Source of the DNA: Xenophilus sp. AP218F | GTDB lineage: Bacteria > Pseudomonadota > Gammaproteobacteria > Burkholderiales > Chromobacteriaceae | Direction: 5' to 3' | DNA: 64,000 nt | NCBI GenBank assembly: GCA_002213445.1 | Contig: NJIE01000008.1 | Span: 1-64,000 of the forward strand | Shown here: positions 17,954 to 26,483 of the stretch, piece after piece | Numbering within the stretch: position 1 is the first letter of the stretch | Layout: each line of letters starts with the position of its first letter | The notes under the pieces: model-generated | Databases searched by the model: none | Seen by the model: the letters and a program-made list of their open reading frames with translations, nothing else | What the model was told of the DNA's origin: nothing | Translations under genes and position numbers: made by a program

Positions 17954-19146
17954 TGCGGATAGCGCTGCTGTCGCCGCTGCCCCCTGAGCAAAGCGGCATC
18001 GCCGATTACGCCCTCGCCTGGCGCGACGCCATGCGGGCCGCCGGCGTGGAGGTGGCGACCCCTTTCGCCGGCGCGCCGCTGACGGCGGAGGCCGACGCGC
18101 TGGCCGCGCGGATGCAGGATGTGGCGTGGGATGACTTCGATCTGGTGCACGCCGAGCTGGGCGGCGGCCGCTGCGGCGAGTTTCTGGCGCTGGAATGGCT
18201 GGCGCATTATCGTCCCGGCCTGCCGCTGACCGCCACCGCGCATGATCCGGAGCGGCTGATCTGGCGGCCCGCCGCGTTGCCGGGGCCGCTGGCGCTGGCC
18301 AGCCGTTTGCCGCGCCGCGCCTATCAGGCGGCGGCGCTGCTGGCCGACCCCTGGACCCTGGCGCGCGAGCGGCGTCTGGCGGCCAGGCTGTCGCGGCTGA
18401 TCGCGCTCACCGAAACCGGCGCGGCGTGCCTGGCGCGGCGCATGCGCCTGCCGGCAGGCAAGGTGGTTTGCATCGCCCACGGCAACCATGAGGTGGCCGA
18501 TGTGCGCTTGCCGCCGCCGCAACCGCTGCGCTTGCTGTATTTCGGTTTCCTCTATCGCGGCAAGGGCATCGAAGACTTGCTTGACGCGCTGGCGCTGCTG
18601 GCGGCGATGGAACCCGACGCGCGCCGGCAGGTGCGCTTGACCCTGGCGGGCGGCGTCGCCCCGGACGTGGCCTTCGGCAGCGCCGGCTCCTATCTCGACG
18701 AGCTGCGGCGCAGGCTGGCCGAGCTGCGGCTTGGGGAGGATATGGTGACGTGGCGGCTGGACGTGCCGGCCGACGAGATTCCGGCCTTGATCCAGGCGCA
18801 TCACGTGATGGTGCTGCCGTATCGGGAATCCAGAAAGCTGGCCTGGCTGGGGCAGATGCGCGGCACCAGCGGCGGCTTGTCGTGGGCGGCGGCGTGCGGC
18901 CGCGGCGTGGTCAGCTCGGACGCGCGGGCGTTTGCCGAAGAAGTGTCGCACGGCAACGGCGCGGTTTATCCGCAAGGCGACAGCCGGGCGCTGGCCGGCG
19001 AGCTGGCGCGCTTGCTGCGGGAGCCGGGGCGCGCGATCGCCTTTGGCCGCAAGGCGGCGGAACTGGGCGCGCGGCGCGCCTGGCCGAAAACCGCCGAACG
19101 TTTCCAGGCGGCGTTCGCCGCGGTGTTGCGGGAGGGCGAGGCATGA
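17953..19146 (+). CDS. pslF: family 4 glycosyltransferase (PslF-like)
   Basis: A 397-residue GT-B glycosyltransferase. The N-terminus MRIALLSPLPPEQSGIADYA is typical of mannosyltransferases of the GT4 group. The C-terminal domain has LLYFGFLYRGKGIEDLLDAL and a loose equivalent of the EX7E donor site around SSDARAFAEEV. It is predicted to build the lipid-linked repeat unit in the cytoplasm. It sits between the pslE-like and pslG-like genes, with overlaps at both ends, exactly where pslF lies in P. aeruginosa. Donor and linkage are unknown. Confidence 0.87.
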   Translation: MRIALLSPLPPEQSGIADYALAWRDAMRAAGVEVATPFAGAPLTAEADALAARMQDVAWDDFDLVHAELGGGRCGEFLALEWLAHYRPGLPLTATAHDPERLIWRPAALPGPLALASRLPRRAYQAAALLADPWTLARERRLAARLSRLIALTETGAACLARRMRLPAGKVVCIAHGNHEVADVRLPPPQPLRLLYFGFLYRGKGIEDLLDALALLAAMEPDARRQVRLTLAGGVAPDVAFGSAGSYLDELRRRLAELRLGEDMVTWRLDVPADEIPALIQAHHVMVLPYRESRKLAWLGQMRGTSGGLSWAAACGRGVVSSDARAFAEEVSHGNGAVYPQGDSRALAGELARLLREPGRAIAFGRKAAELGARRAWPKTAERFQAAFAAVLREGEA

Positions 19147-20453
19147 AGCGCTGGCTGCTGTTGGCAACCGTTTTATGCGGCCTGGCCTCGGGTCCGGCCG
19201 CGCGGGCGGATACCCGGCTGACCGCGCCGCGGCCGGTGGCGTGGCAGGACTTTCTCGGCGTCAACGCCCATTTTCTGTGGTTCACGCCGGCGCAGTACCG
19301 GCAGCAGATGGCGATGCTGAAAAAGCTCGGCCTGCGCTGGACGCGGGTGGACCTGCACTGGGACCGGCACGAGCCGAAGGAAAACCAGTACGTGTTCGCG
19401 CCGCTGGACCAGCTGACCGGCGAACTCAAGGCGCAGCAGTTGAAATCGGTGTTCTATCTGGTGGGTTCCGCGCCGTTCGCCAGCAGCAGCTCGCCCTTGC
19501 TGCCGGGGCAAAGCGACCAGTTTCCGCCCAGAGACCCGGAAGTCTTCGCCAAGCGGATGGCGATGCTGGCCAGGCGCTACCCGGGCGTGGACGCCTGGCA
19601 GGTGTGGAACGAGCCCAATCTGCCCGCCTTCTGGCGGCCGCTGCCCAGCCCGGAAGGCTACGGGCGGTTGTTGCAGTCCAGCGTCAGGGCGCTCCAACAG
19701 GCCGCGCCGGGCAAGCCGGTGGTGATGGCCGGCATGGCGTATTACAGCCAGATGCCGGCGCGCGGCGGGCTGATGCTGGAGGAGTTGGGCAAGAAGGGCG
19801 CTTTCGGCCTCGGCGCCATCGTCGCTTACCATCCCTACAGCCTGCAGCCCGAAGGCGACGACCCCAAGGCGCGCGATTTCGTGTTGCGCGCCCAGACGGT
19901 GAACAGCCGCTTGCGCGACGCCAAGGTCGCCGGCATCTGGGCCACCGAATGGGGCTGGTCCAGCTACGCCGGCCCCAGGGAAGAGCAGGACATCATCGGC
20001 GCGGGCGGCCAGGCCGACTACCTGCTGCGCCGGCTGGCCTTGATGAGCGCGCTCGATTACGACCGGATTTTCCTGTTCGCCCTGTCCGACCTGGATAGCC
20101 GCGCCGGCGCGCGCGACCGCGGCTACGGCCTGCTGGATCTGAACGGCAAGCCCAAACCCGCCTACGCCGCGCTGGCCAACTTTCTGGCCATGACCGGGCC
20201 CAGGCTCAGTCCGGCCGCGCCGCCCGACATCGCCGCTGGACCGGACGACTTGTACAGCATAGGCTGGCGCAAGGCCGATGGCAGCCGGCTGTGGATGTTC
20301 TGGAGCGCGAGCGAGGGCGCGGTGCGGCTGAAGGGCATCCGCCAGGCCCGCCTGTTGCAGCCGCTGAGCGGCAAGAGCCAGACGCTCAAGTCGGACGGCG
20401 AGCTCAAGGTGCGGGCCGCGCGGCAACTGCAAATGCTGGAGTGGCGCGAATGA
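19143..20453 (+). CDS. pslG: secreted glycoside hydrolase (PslG-like, GH39/GH-A clan)
   Basis: A 436-residue periplasmic glycosidase. A Sec signal peptide covers about residues 1-22 (AARA-DT). The TIM-barrel clan-A catalytic pair is visible: E157 in WQVWNEPNLPAFW (acid/base) and E269 in IWATEWGWSSY (nucleophile). The 112-residue spacing closely resembles the E165/E276 pair I recall for P. aeruginosa PslG, an endoglycosidase acting on Psl. The C-terminal 90 residues (from YSIGWRKADGSRLWMFW) look like a beta-sandwich. Predicted role: trimming or releasing nascent polysaccharide. The start overlaps the previous stop (ATGA). Confidence 0.9.
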   Translation: MKRWLLLATVLCGLASGPAARADTRLTAPRPVAWQDFLGVNAHFLWFTPAQYRQQMAMLKKLGLRWTRVDLHWDRHEPKENQYVFAPLDQLTGELKAQQLKSVFYLVGSAPFASSSSPLLPGQSDQFPPRDPEVFAKRMAMLARRYPGVDAWQVWNEPNLPAFWRPLPSPEGYGRLLQSSVRALQQAAPGKPVVMAGMAYYSQMPARGGLMLEELGKKGAFGLGAIVAYHPYSLQPEGDDPKARDFVLRAQTVNSRLRDAKVAGIWATEWGWSSYAGPREEQDIIGAGGQADYLLRRLALMSALDYDRIFLFALSDLDSRAGARDRGYGLLDLNGKPKPAYAALANFLAMTGPRLSPAAPPDIAAGPDDLYSIGWRKADGSRLWMFWSASEGAVRLKGIRQARLLQPLSGKSQTLKSDGELKVRAARQLQMLEWRE

Positions 20454-21676
20454 CGGCGCTCTCCCGGCCGGGGCTGAAAATCCTGTGGACCTTGCCTTAT
20501 CTGCCCTGGCCCACCACCAGCGGCGGCAAGCTGCGGCAATACCATCTGCTGCGCGAGCTGGCGGCGCGCGGCCACCGCATCACCTTGCTGGCGCAAAGCA
20601 AGGAAGCGGCCAGCGCCGAATGCCGCCGCCAGCTGGAAGACATCGTCGAGCGGCTGATCGTGCTGCCGCGGCGCGCGCTCAAGCATCCGCTGACGCTGCT
20701 GGCCGCCGCCCTCGGACCGCATCCCTTGCTGGTGAGCGTCAACGGCCTCTCGCCGGCCTTGCGCGATGCTTTCGAGGCGTTGCTGCAAGAGCCGTGGGAC
20801 GTGGTGCAGATCGAACACAGCTATGGCCTGCAGCCGTTCTTGCCGGCGCTGCGGCGCAGCGGCCAGCCCTTCGTGCTGACCGAACACAATGTCGAATCCA
20901 CGCTGGGCGCGGCCACTTATCAGCATCTGCCGGCGTGGGCGGCGCCCTACATCGCCTGGGACCAGTGGCGCTACCAGCGCTGGGAGAAAAAAGCGCTGGC
21001 GGCGGCGACGCGGCTGGCGGCGGTGACCGACGACGACGCGCTCCAGCTGGCGCGCATCCGCCGCGGGCCGGTGGACGTGGTGATCAACGGCGTCGATACC
21101 GCAGCTTTCGCCGCCTCCGGTCCGGCGCAAGACAGCCGCCGGCTGCTGTTCGTCGGCAATTTCGAGTACCCGCCCAATCTGGACGCGGTGGAGTGGATAG
21201 TCGAAGACATCCTGCCGCGGCTGTGGCGGCGGATGCCGGACGCCAGGCTGGCGGTATGCGGCTACGCGATGCCTGCGGCCTGGTCCCGGCGCTGGCCGGA
21301 CGCGCGCATCGAGTGGCGCGGCTTCGCGCCGTCGCTGCCGCCGGAGCAGCGCCGCTCGGCGGCCTTCATCGCCGCCTTGCGCGAGGGCGGCGGCTCCAAG
21401 CTCAAGGTGCTGGAGGCGCTGGCCGCCGGCCTGCCGCTGGTCAGCACCCGCCAGGGCGTCTCGGGGCTGGCCTTGCAGGCGGGACGCGATTTCCTGCCGG
21501 GCGACGACAGCCAGGAGCTGGCCGACGCCGCCTGGACGGCGCTGCAAGGCGGCGAGCGCATCGCCGAACTGGGCGAGGCTGGGCGGCGTTATGCGCGCGA
21601 TCATCATGACTGGTCGGTGGCCGCCGACCAGCTGGAAAACCTTTATCGGAAGTTGAAGCATGCGCATCGGGATTGA
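20450..21676 (+). CDS. pslH: family 4 glycosyltransferase (PslH-like)
   Basis: A 408-residue GT-B glycosyltransferase. It opens with ILWTLPYLPWPTTSGGKLRQ, the typical acceptor-site loop of GT4 enzymes, and contains LTEHNVEST, NGVDTAAF, LLFVGNFEYPPNLDAVEW and the donor-site segment GGGSKLKVLEALAAGLPLVS (E419-type motif of the group). It is predicted to extend the lipid-linked repeat unit. The start overlaps the previous stop as ATGA, and the end overlaps the next gene by 17 bases. Specific sugar unknown. Confidence 0.87.
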   Translation: MTALSRPGLKILWTLPYLPWPTTSGGKLRQYHLLRELAARGHRITLLAQSKEAASAECRRQLEDIVERLIVLPRRALKHPLTLLAAALGPHPLLVSVNGLSPALRDAFEALLQEPWDVVQIEHSYGLQPFLPALRRSGQPFVLTEHNVESTLGAATYQHLPAWAAPYIAWDQWRYQRWEKKALAAATRLAAVTDDDALQLARIRRGPVDVVINGVDTAAFAASGPAQDSRRLLFVGNFEYPPNLDAVEWIVEDILPRLWRRMPDARLAVCGYAMPAAWSRRWPDARIEWRGFAPSLPPEQRRSAAFIAALREGGGSKLKVLEALAAGLPLVSTRQGVSGLALQAGRDFLPGDDSQELADAAWTALQGGERIAELGEAGRRYARDHHDWSVAADQLENLYRKLKHAHRD

Positions 21677-22769
21677 TTATCGTCCGGTAACCGCGGCGCC
21701 GTGGTCCGGCATCGCCCGCCAGACGCTGGCGCTGGAGGCCGCCTTGCAGGCGCGGGCGGGTTGCGAGGTGCTGAGATTCACCGCCTGCCCGGCCGATCAT
21801 CCGCACCGCCGCCTGGCCTGCTGCCCGGCGCGTCCCAGCCCGGTCAACGGCCTGCACCGGCCGCGCGAACGGCTGGGCTTCGAAGGCGTTTTCCTGCCGC
21901 AGGCCATCCGCGACCAGCGCCTGGACGGCTACATCGCCACCGCCAACGTCGGTCTGCCCTTGTGGCGCGCGCCGCGCGGGGTGGCTTACGTCCAGTTGCT
22001 GCACGATCTGTTCCAGCTGACGCTGCGAAACCGCCACGCCGACCGCTGGCGCGAGCTGGCTTACCGCCTGATAGACCACGGCGGCATTCGCCGCAGCCTG
22101 GCGACGGCCGACGCCATCTGGGTGCCGTCCCGCCATACCGCGGCCGAAGCGGCGCGGCTGTTTCCGCAGTGGGCCGCCAAGGTGGCGGTGCTGCCCAACG
22201 CGGTGCCGGGGCAGGCGGCGGACCCGCAGGCCTTGCCGGATGGTTTGCCGTCGCGTTTCTGGCTGTTGGTGGGCAGCCGCGAGCCGCGCAAGAACCTGCC
22301 CTGGTTTCTGGAGCAGTGGCGGGCTGAGAGCGAGCGCGGCCCCCTGCCGGCGCTGGTGGTGGTCGGCGCGGTGAGCGATGCGCCGCCGCATTTGCGGCGC
22401 TTGCCGGGGCTGAACTGGTTGTCCGGCATCGGCGACGCGGAATTGTCGGCGGTTTACGCCGCGGCCGAACGCCTGTGGCAGCCGTCTTACGCCGAGGGCT
22501 TCGGCCTGCCGGTGGTGGAAGCGCTGGCGCAGGGCACGCCGGTGGCGGTGGCCAGCGGCTCCGCGCTGGATGAGGTGGCGCCGCCTGACGCGCCGCGTTT
22601 CGCGCCGGACGACGCGGCCGGCTTGCGCGCGCTGATGCGGCGTCTGGCAGCCGAGCCGGGCGGCGCGGACGGCGGGGCGGGCCGGCGCTGGGCGGAGCGT
22701 TATGGGCTGGAGGCCTACGCCGGCCGGCTCAATCTTCTGCTGGACGTTTTGCTCCGGGGGCGGACATGA
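21660..22769 (+). CDS. pslI: family 4 glycosyltransferase (PslI-like)
   Basis: A 369-residue GT4 glycosyltransferase. Features are MRIGIDYRPVTAAPWSGIAR at the N-terminus, YVQLLHDLFQLTLRNRHADR, the acceptor-domain linker IWVPSRHTAAEAARLFP and the C-terminal donor motif PSYAEGFGLPVVEALAQGTP, with the EX7E glutamates. It resembles mannosyltransferases of the WbaZ/MtfB type. It overlaps the preceding gene by 17 bases and the next by four. It is the fourth glycosyltransferase of the operon. Confidence 0.88.
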   Translation: MRIGIDYRPVTAAPWSGIARQTLALEAALQARAGCEVLRFTACPADHPHRRLACCPARPSPVNGLHRPRERLGFEGVFLPQAIRDQRLDGYIATANVGLPLWRAPRGVAYVQLLHDLFQLTLRNRHADRWRELAYRLIDHGGIRRSLATADAIWVPSRHTAAEAARLFPQWAAKVAVLPNAVPGQAADPQALPDGLPSRFWLLVGSREPRKNLPWFLEQWRAESERGPLPALVVVGAVSDAPPHLRRLPGLNWLSGIGDAELSAVYAAAERLWQPSYAEGFGLPVVEALAQGTPVAVASGSALDEVAPPDAPRFAPDDAAGLRALMRRLAAEPGGADGGAGRRWAERYGLEAYAGRLNLLLDVLLRGRT

Positions 22770-24193
22770 GCCTGGAACGCCGTCTGCTGGCGCTGGCGTG
22801 CGGTTTGTTCTTCGGCGCGCTGCTGGTGTTGCTCTCGCCGCTCAAGATGGCTTTGGCCGTCGTTGCGGTCGTCGCGTTGACGCTGGTGTTGCGCCAGCCG
22901 GAGTGGGGGCTGGCGGGATTCGCTTTTGTGGCGACCCTGATCCCGTACACCACGGTGCAGCTGGGCGTGCGCATCACGATTTCCGAGGCGTTGCTGGGCG
23001 TGACCTGGCTGGGCGTGTTCTGGCGGCTCGCCACCGGCGAAGTCGCCTGGCCGCGCGGCAAGACCGAGCTGCGCATGCTGTGGCTGATGTTGTTCAGCCT
23101 GTTGCCTTTTCTGGCGGGACAAGTCTCGATACAGGCGGAGGGCAGCGGGCCGGTCAACTGGTTGCGCTGGCTGCTCAACCTGTCCACGCTGTTTCTCGCG
23201 CCCTTGCTGCTGGCCGACGACAAGCGCCGCGACCGGCTGATCGTGGCGCTGCTGGGCGGCACGCTGGCCATGCTGCTGCTGTCCATCGCCTATTTTCTCA
23301 AGGACCGCGACGCCAATACTTTCATCCCGTTGCTGGAAAAGCTGCATTACGCCCATCCGGAGGCGGTGAAGGATATTTTTTCGGCCAACTACACGCGGAT
23401 GGCCTCGCCCTGGGTGCATCCCAACCTGACCGGCGGCGCGCTGGCGCTGTTCCTGCCGCTGGCTTTCTTCTATGCCCTGGCGCAAGGCGGCTGGCGTCGT
23501 CTGCTGGGTTTCAGCGTGGCGCTGCTGGGCGCGGCCGGTTTGCTGTTCAGCATCTCGCGCGGGGCCATCGTCAGCCTGGCGCTGGCGCTGGCGTGGATGG
23601 CGTGGAAGCGCGCGCCCTACGCCGGCCGCATCATCGGCGTCGCACTGGCGCTGGGGCTGGCGCTGGTGCTGTTCTACCCGCCCTTGCAGGAGCGTTTGGC
23701 CACCACCTTCTCGGCCAGCAACGCCAGCACCGAGGTGCGCATGGACGAGTACCGGCATTTCCCCGAGGCGATGAAGCGCTTCCCGCTAGGCATCGGCTTC
23801 AAGGTGGACCCGCCGCCGCCGGGCAGCGGCTTGCTCGGCATTTCCAACCTGTGGCTCAACTTCATTTACAAGATGGGCGTGCCGGGCATGTGCTTGTTCA
23901 TCCTGCTGACGCGCGCCTGGTGGCGGGAGACGCGGCCGCGCGGCGAGGTGCGCGCGCTCGACTCCGAGCGGGCGGTCTGGTTCGGCACGCTGGGCGGCTT
24001 GCTGGCCGCGCTGCTCACCGGCCTGTTCGACCATTACTACAGTTTCACCATGGTGCTGATCGGCCTGTTCTGGCTGATGATGAGCCTGAATCTGCAATCG
24101 GCGCGGCGTCTGGCCGCGCGGGGCGACTCGGCGCTCAGCGGCCTGGCCGCGCGCGACGCGCGCCTGCCGTGGCTGCGGCGCACACCCACTTGA
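22766..24193 (+). CDS. pslJ: O-antigen ligase/polymerase-type membrane protein (PslJ-like, Wzy role)
   Basis: A 475-residue polytopic inner-membrane protein with about ten or more hydrophobic helices and a large periplasmic loop (about 175-225, containing WVHPNLTGG). The Wzy_C-type pattern is present: GAAGLLFSISRGAIVSLALA, then FPLGIGFKVDPPPPGSG in the second loop and NLWLNFIYKMGVPG. It is predicted to polymerise repeat units at the periplasmic face. It lies between glycosyltransferase and acyltransferase genes in the operon. The basic cytoplasmic tail is about 40 residues. Confidence 0.88.
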   Translation: MSLERRLLALACGLFFGALLVLLSPLKMALAVVAVVALTLVLRQPEWGLAGFAFVATLIPYTTVQLGVRITISEALLGVTWLGVFWRLATGEVAWPRGKTELRMLWLMLFSLLPFLAGQVSIQAEGSGPVNWLRWLLNLSTLFLAPLLLADDKRRDRLIVALLGGTLAMLLLSIAYFLKDRDANTFIPLLEKLHYAHPEAVKDIFSANYTRMASPWVHPNLTGGALALFLPLAFFYALAQGGWRRLLGFSVALLGAAGLLFSISRGAIVSLALALAWMAWKRAPYAGRIIGVALALGLALVLFYPPLQERLATTFSASNASTEVRMDEYRHFPEAMKRFPLGIGFKVDPPPPGSGLLGISNLWLNFIYKMGVPGMCLFILLTRAWWRETRPRGEVRALDSERAVWFGTLGGLLAALLTGLFDHYYSFTMVLIGLFWLMMSLNLQSARRLAARGDSALSGLAARDARLPWLRRTPT

Positions 24194-24207
24194 CGGCGAC
24201 TTAAAAC

Positions 24208-25068
24208 ATGATTGAACCAAACGTATCCGCCGCGCCGCTGTTTCCCTGGCGGCACCGCATTTACCACAGCAGCGGCTTGCGCGCGCGCCTGGGCGAATAC
24301 GCCCGCCGGCTGCAGGTTTCCGACAGCGATCTGGCCGAAGCCTACGACTGGATGCTGGCCAACCAGGCGGCATTCGAAGAAGGCGACGCGGCGCATCCGC
24401 GGGTGATGATCGTCTCGCTGGATGTGGAAAAACGCATTCCGCACCCGCTGGCCCGGCGCTTTTACGCCATGCTGCGCGACGAGCTTCCCGCCAAGCTGAT
24501 TCCGCTGTACGGCCTGAACTGGCCGACCTTCAAGGACCGGTTCGCCCGCGCCTGGGAGCAGTGGTACAACATCCTGATCAACAAGCTGCCCAGCCATCAC
24601 CTGCGCGTCTGGTGGCTGCGCATGGGCGGCGCGAAGATAGGCAAGGGCTCCAGCGTCTGGCGCCACACCGAGATACTGGGCGTCAACAGCCTGACCATAG
24701 GCGACGACAGCTGCATCGCCTGGCATTGCCAGATCGACGCCCGCGCCGGGCTGGCGATAGGCGACCATGTGGCGATAGCCTCGCACGCCAAGATCATCGC
24801 CGGCAGCCATGACCTCGCCGCGCCGGAGTTCTGGTCGGTGTCCGGCCCCATTTACATCGAAGATTACGTCTGGATCGCCACCGGCGCGCTGGTGGGCCAC
24901 GGGGTGCGCATCGGCGAGGGCGCGGTGATCACCGCCAACACCCTGGTGAGCAAGGACATCGCGCCTTACAAGATCGTCGGCGGCTCCGGGGCCAAGGCCA
25001 TGGGCGAGCGCCCGCGCGGCCTCAACTACAAGGTGGGAGGCAAGGGGCTGTTCACCCTGTTTCACTGA
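24208..25068 (+). CDS. left-handed beta-helix (hexapeptide-repeat) acyltransferase
   Basis: A 286-residue cytoplasmic protein. The first about 125 residues form a helical region I do not recognise. The C-terminal half is a hexapeptide-repeat acyltransferase of the WcaF/LacA type, with imperfect repeats from MGGAKIGKGSSVWRHTEI through SLTIGDDSCIAWHCQID and the catalytic-type His in IIAGSHDLAAPEFW. It probably O-acetylates a sugar precursor or lipid-linked unit. It sits between the pslJ-like and pslK-like genes, where P. aeruginosa has no gene as I recall, and may stand in for the missing membrane acyltransferase PslL. It overlaps the next gene by one base. Confidence 0.86.
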   Translation: MIEPNVSAAPLFPWRHRIYHSSGLRARLGEYARRLQVSDSDLAEAYDWMLANQAAFEEGDAAHPRVMIVSLDVEKRIPHPLARRFYAMLRDELPAKLIPLYGLNWPTFKDRFARAWEQWYNILINKLPSHHLRVWWLRMGGAKIGKGSSVWRHTEILGVNSLTIGDDSCIAWHCQIDARAGLAIGDHVAIASHAKIIAGSHDLAAPEFWSVSGPIYIEDYVWIATGALVGHGVRIGEGAVITANTLVSKDIAPYKIVGGSGAKAMGERPRGLNYKVGGKGLFTLFH

Positions 25069-26477
25069 TGTTCGGCGCGACTCTCTTGCTGACGCTGGCC
25101 ACGCTGGCCGGCCTTCTTGCCGGCTTCGCCCGGGAATGGCTGCTGGTGGCCGCCTGGGGCGCGGGCGCGCGCACCGACGCTTATCTGGTGGCGATGTTTC
25201 TGCCGGAAGCCTTGCGCACCATGCTGGCCGGCGGACTGCTCTCGGCGGCGGCCTTGCCCTTGTGGCAGGCGCGCGCCGAGCCGGCGCGCGCGCGCTGGCT
25301 GTCCGGTTTCGCCTGGCATTGCCTGCTGCTGGGCGCGGCGCTGGGCGCGGCGCTGGCTGTGGCCGCGCCGTGGCTGGTCCGGATGGTGGGGCCGGGGCTG
25401 GCGCCGGCCAGCGCGGCCGAGGCCGCCGGCGTCTTGCGCTGGCTGGCCTGGCTCGCGCCGGGGCTGTTGCTGCAGGCGGCGTTGACCGTGCCGCTGCAGG
25501 CCGGTGGGCGCTTCCTGCTGGCCGGCCTGGGCTCGCTGCTGTTCAACCTGCCGGCGGTCATCTATCTGCGATGGGCGGGACGGGCGGCGGACGCGGCGGT
25601 TCTGGCCCAAAGCTTCGTGCTGGGCAGCGTCTTGATGGCGCTGGTCTTGCTGCCGGGAAACTGGCGGCTGGGCTGGCGGCCCTGGCTGCTGGGATGCCGC
25701 GGCGACGCGCGCGAGCTGTGGCGCAAGCTGCTGCCGCTTCTGGCCAGCAGCGCCGCCAGCCAGGGATTGGCCTTGCTGGAGCGGTTGGCGGCGTCGTTGC
25801 TTGGCGAGGGCGTCATCACGCTGGTCAATCTGGCGCGCAAGCTGATCAATCTGCCGCTGATCGCGCTGATGAGCCTGAATCAGGTGCTGCTGGGCAAGAT
25901 GAGCGGCCTGGCCGGCGAGGATAGGATGCGCGTGCTGCGCCGCGGCCTGAGCCTGTGCACCTTGTTGACGCTGCCTGCCGCGGCGGGCCTGATCGGCGCC
26001 GCGCCGGCGCTGGTGGCCCTGCTGTTGCCGCGCGGGCTGGCCGACGGGCCTTTGCCGCAGCTGCTGGCGCTTTACGCTCTGGGCATCGTCTTCGGCGGCT
26101 GGAACGCCTTGCTGGCGCGCTACTTCTACGCGGCGGGCGATACCCGCGCGCCGCTGTTGTTCGAGTTGGCCGGCAGCGGCTTGCAAGCCTTGCTGCTGTT
26201 CGCGCTGCCTTATCTGTTCGGCTTGCCTGGCCTGGCGTTCGCCGCATTGGGCGGCGTCCTGCTCACCGGCGCCTTGCTTGGCGGCCGGCTGCGATTGCGG
26301 CGGCGCTTGCTGGCGGAGGGCGCGCTGGCGCTGGGCGCGGCGCTGGCCTGCGGCGCGCTGCTGTTTCCGCTGCGCGGGCAGGGCGCGTGGCTGCAGCTGG
26401 GGTGGGCCACGCTGAGCGGCGCCTTGCTGCTGGCGCTGCTGGGCTGGCGTTGCCGGTTGAGCTGGGAAGCGGACTGA
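25068..26477 (+). CDS. pslK: MurJ/MviN-family lipid-linked oligosaccharide flippase (PslK-like)
   Basis: A 469-residue MOP-superfamily membrane protein with about 13-14 hydrophobic helices. The opening MFGATLLLTLATLAGLLAGF and FAREWLLVAAWGAGARTDAYLVAMFLPE match the MviN pattern in which helix 1 is followed by a conserved FG.G...D.(Y/F) stretch. The core helix 7-8 region has GEGVITLVNLARKLINLPL. It is predicted to flip the undecaprenyl-linked repeat unit outward, the Wzx role. It is last in the operon; pcp follows convergently after six bases, so the locus ends here. Confidence 0.88.
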   Translation: MFGATLLLTLATLAGLLAGFAREWLLVAAWGAGARTDAYLVAMFLPEALRTMLAGGLLSAAALPLWQARAEPARARWLSGFAWHCLLLGAALGAALAVAAPWLVRMVGPGLAPASAAEAAGVLRWLAWLAPGLLLQAALTVPLQAGGRFLLAGLGSLLFNLPAVIYLRWAGRAADAAVLAQSFVLGSVLMALVLLPGNWRLGWRPWLLGCRGDARELWRKLLPLLASSAASQGLALLERLAASLLGEGVITLVNLARKLINLPLIALMSLNQVLLGKMSGLAGEDRMRVLRRGLSLCTLLTLPAAAGLIGAAPALVALLLPRGLADGPLPQLLALYALGIVFGGWNALLARYFYAAGDTRAPLLFELAGSGLQALLLFALPYLFGLPGLAFAALGGVLLTGALLGGRLRLRRRLLAEGALALGAALACGALLFPLRGQGAWLQLGWATLSGALLLALLGWRCRLSWEAD

Positions 26478-26483
26478 GCCGCG

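Noticed and set aside
24208-25068. Calling this gene PslL
   Set aside because: PslL is a polytopic membrane acyltransferase, whereas this is a soluble hexapeptide-repeat protein; at most a functional replacement.
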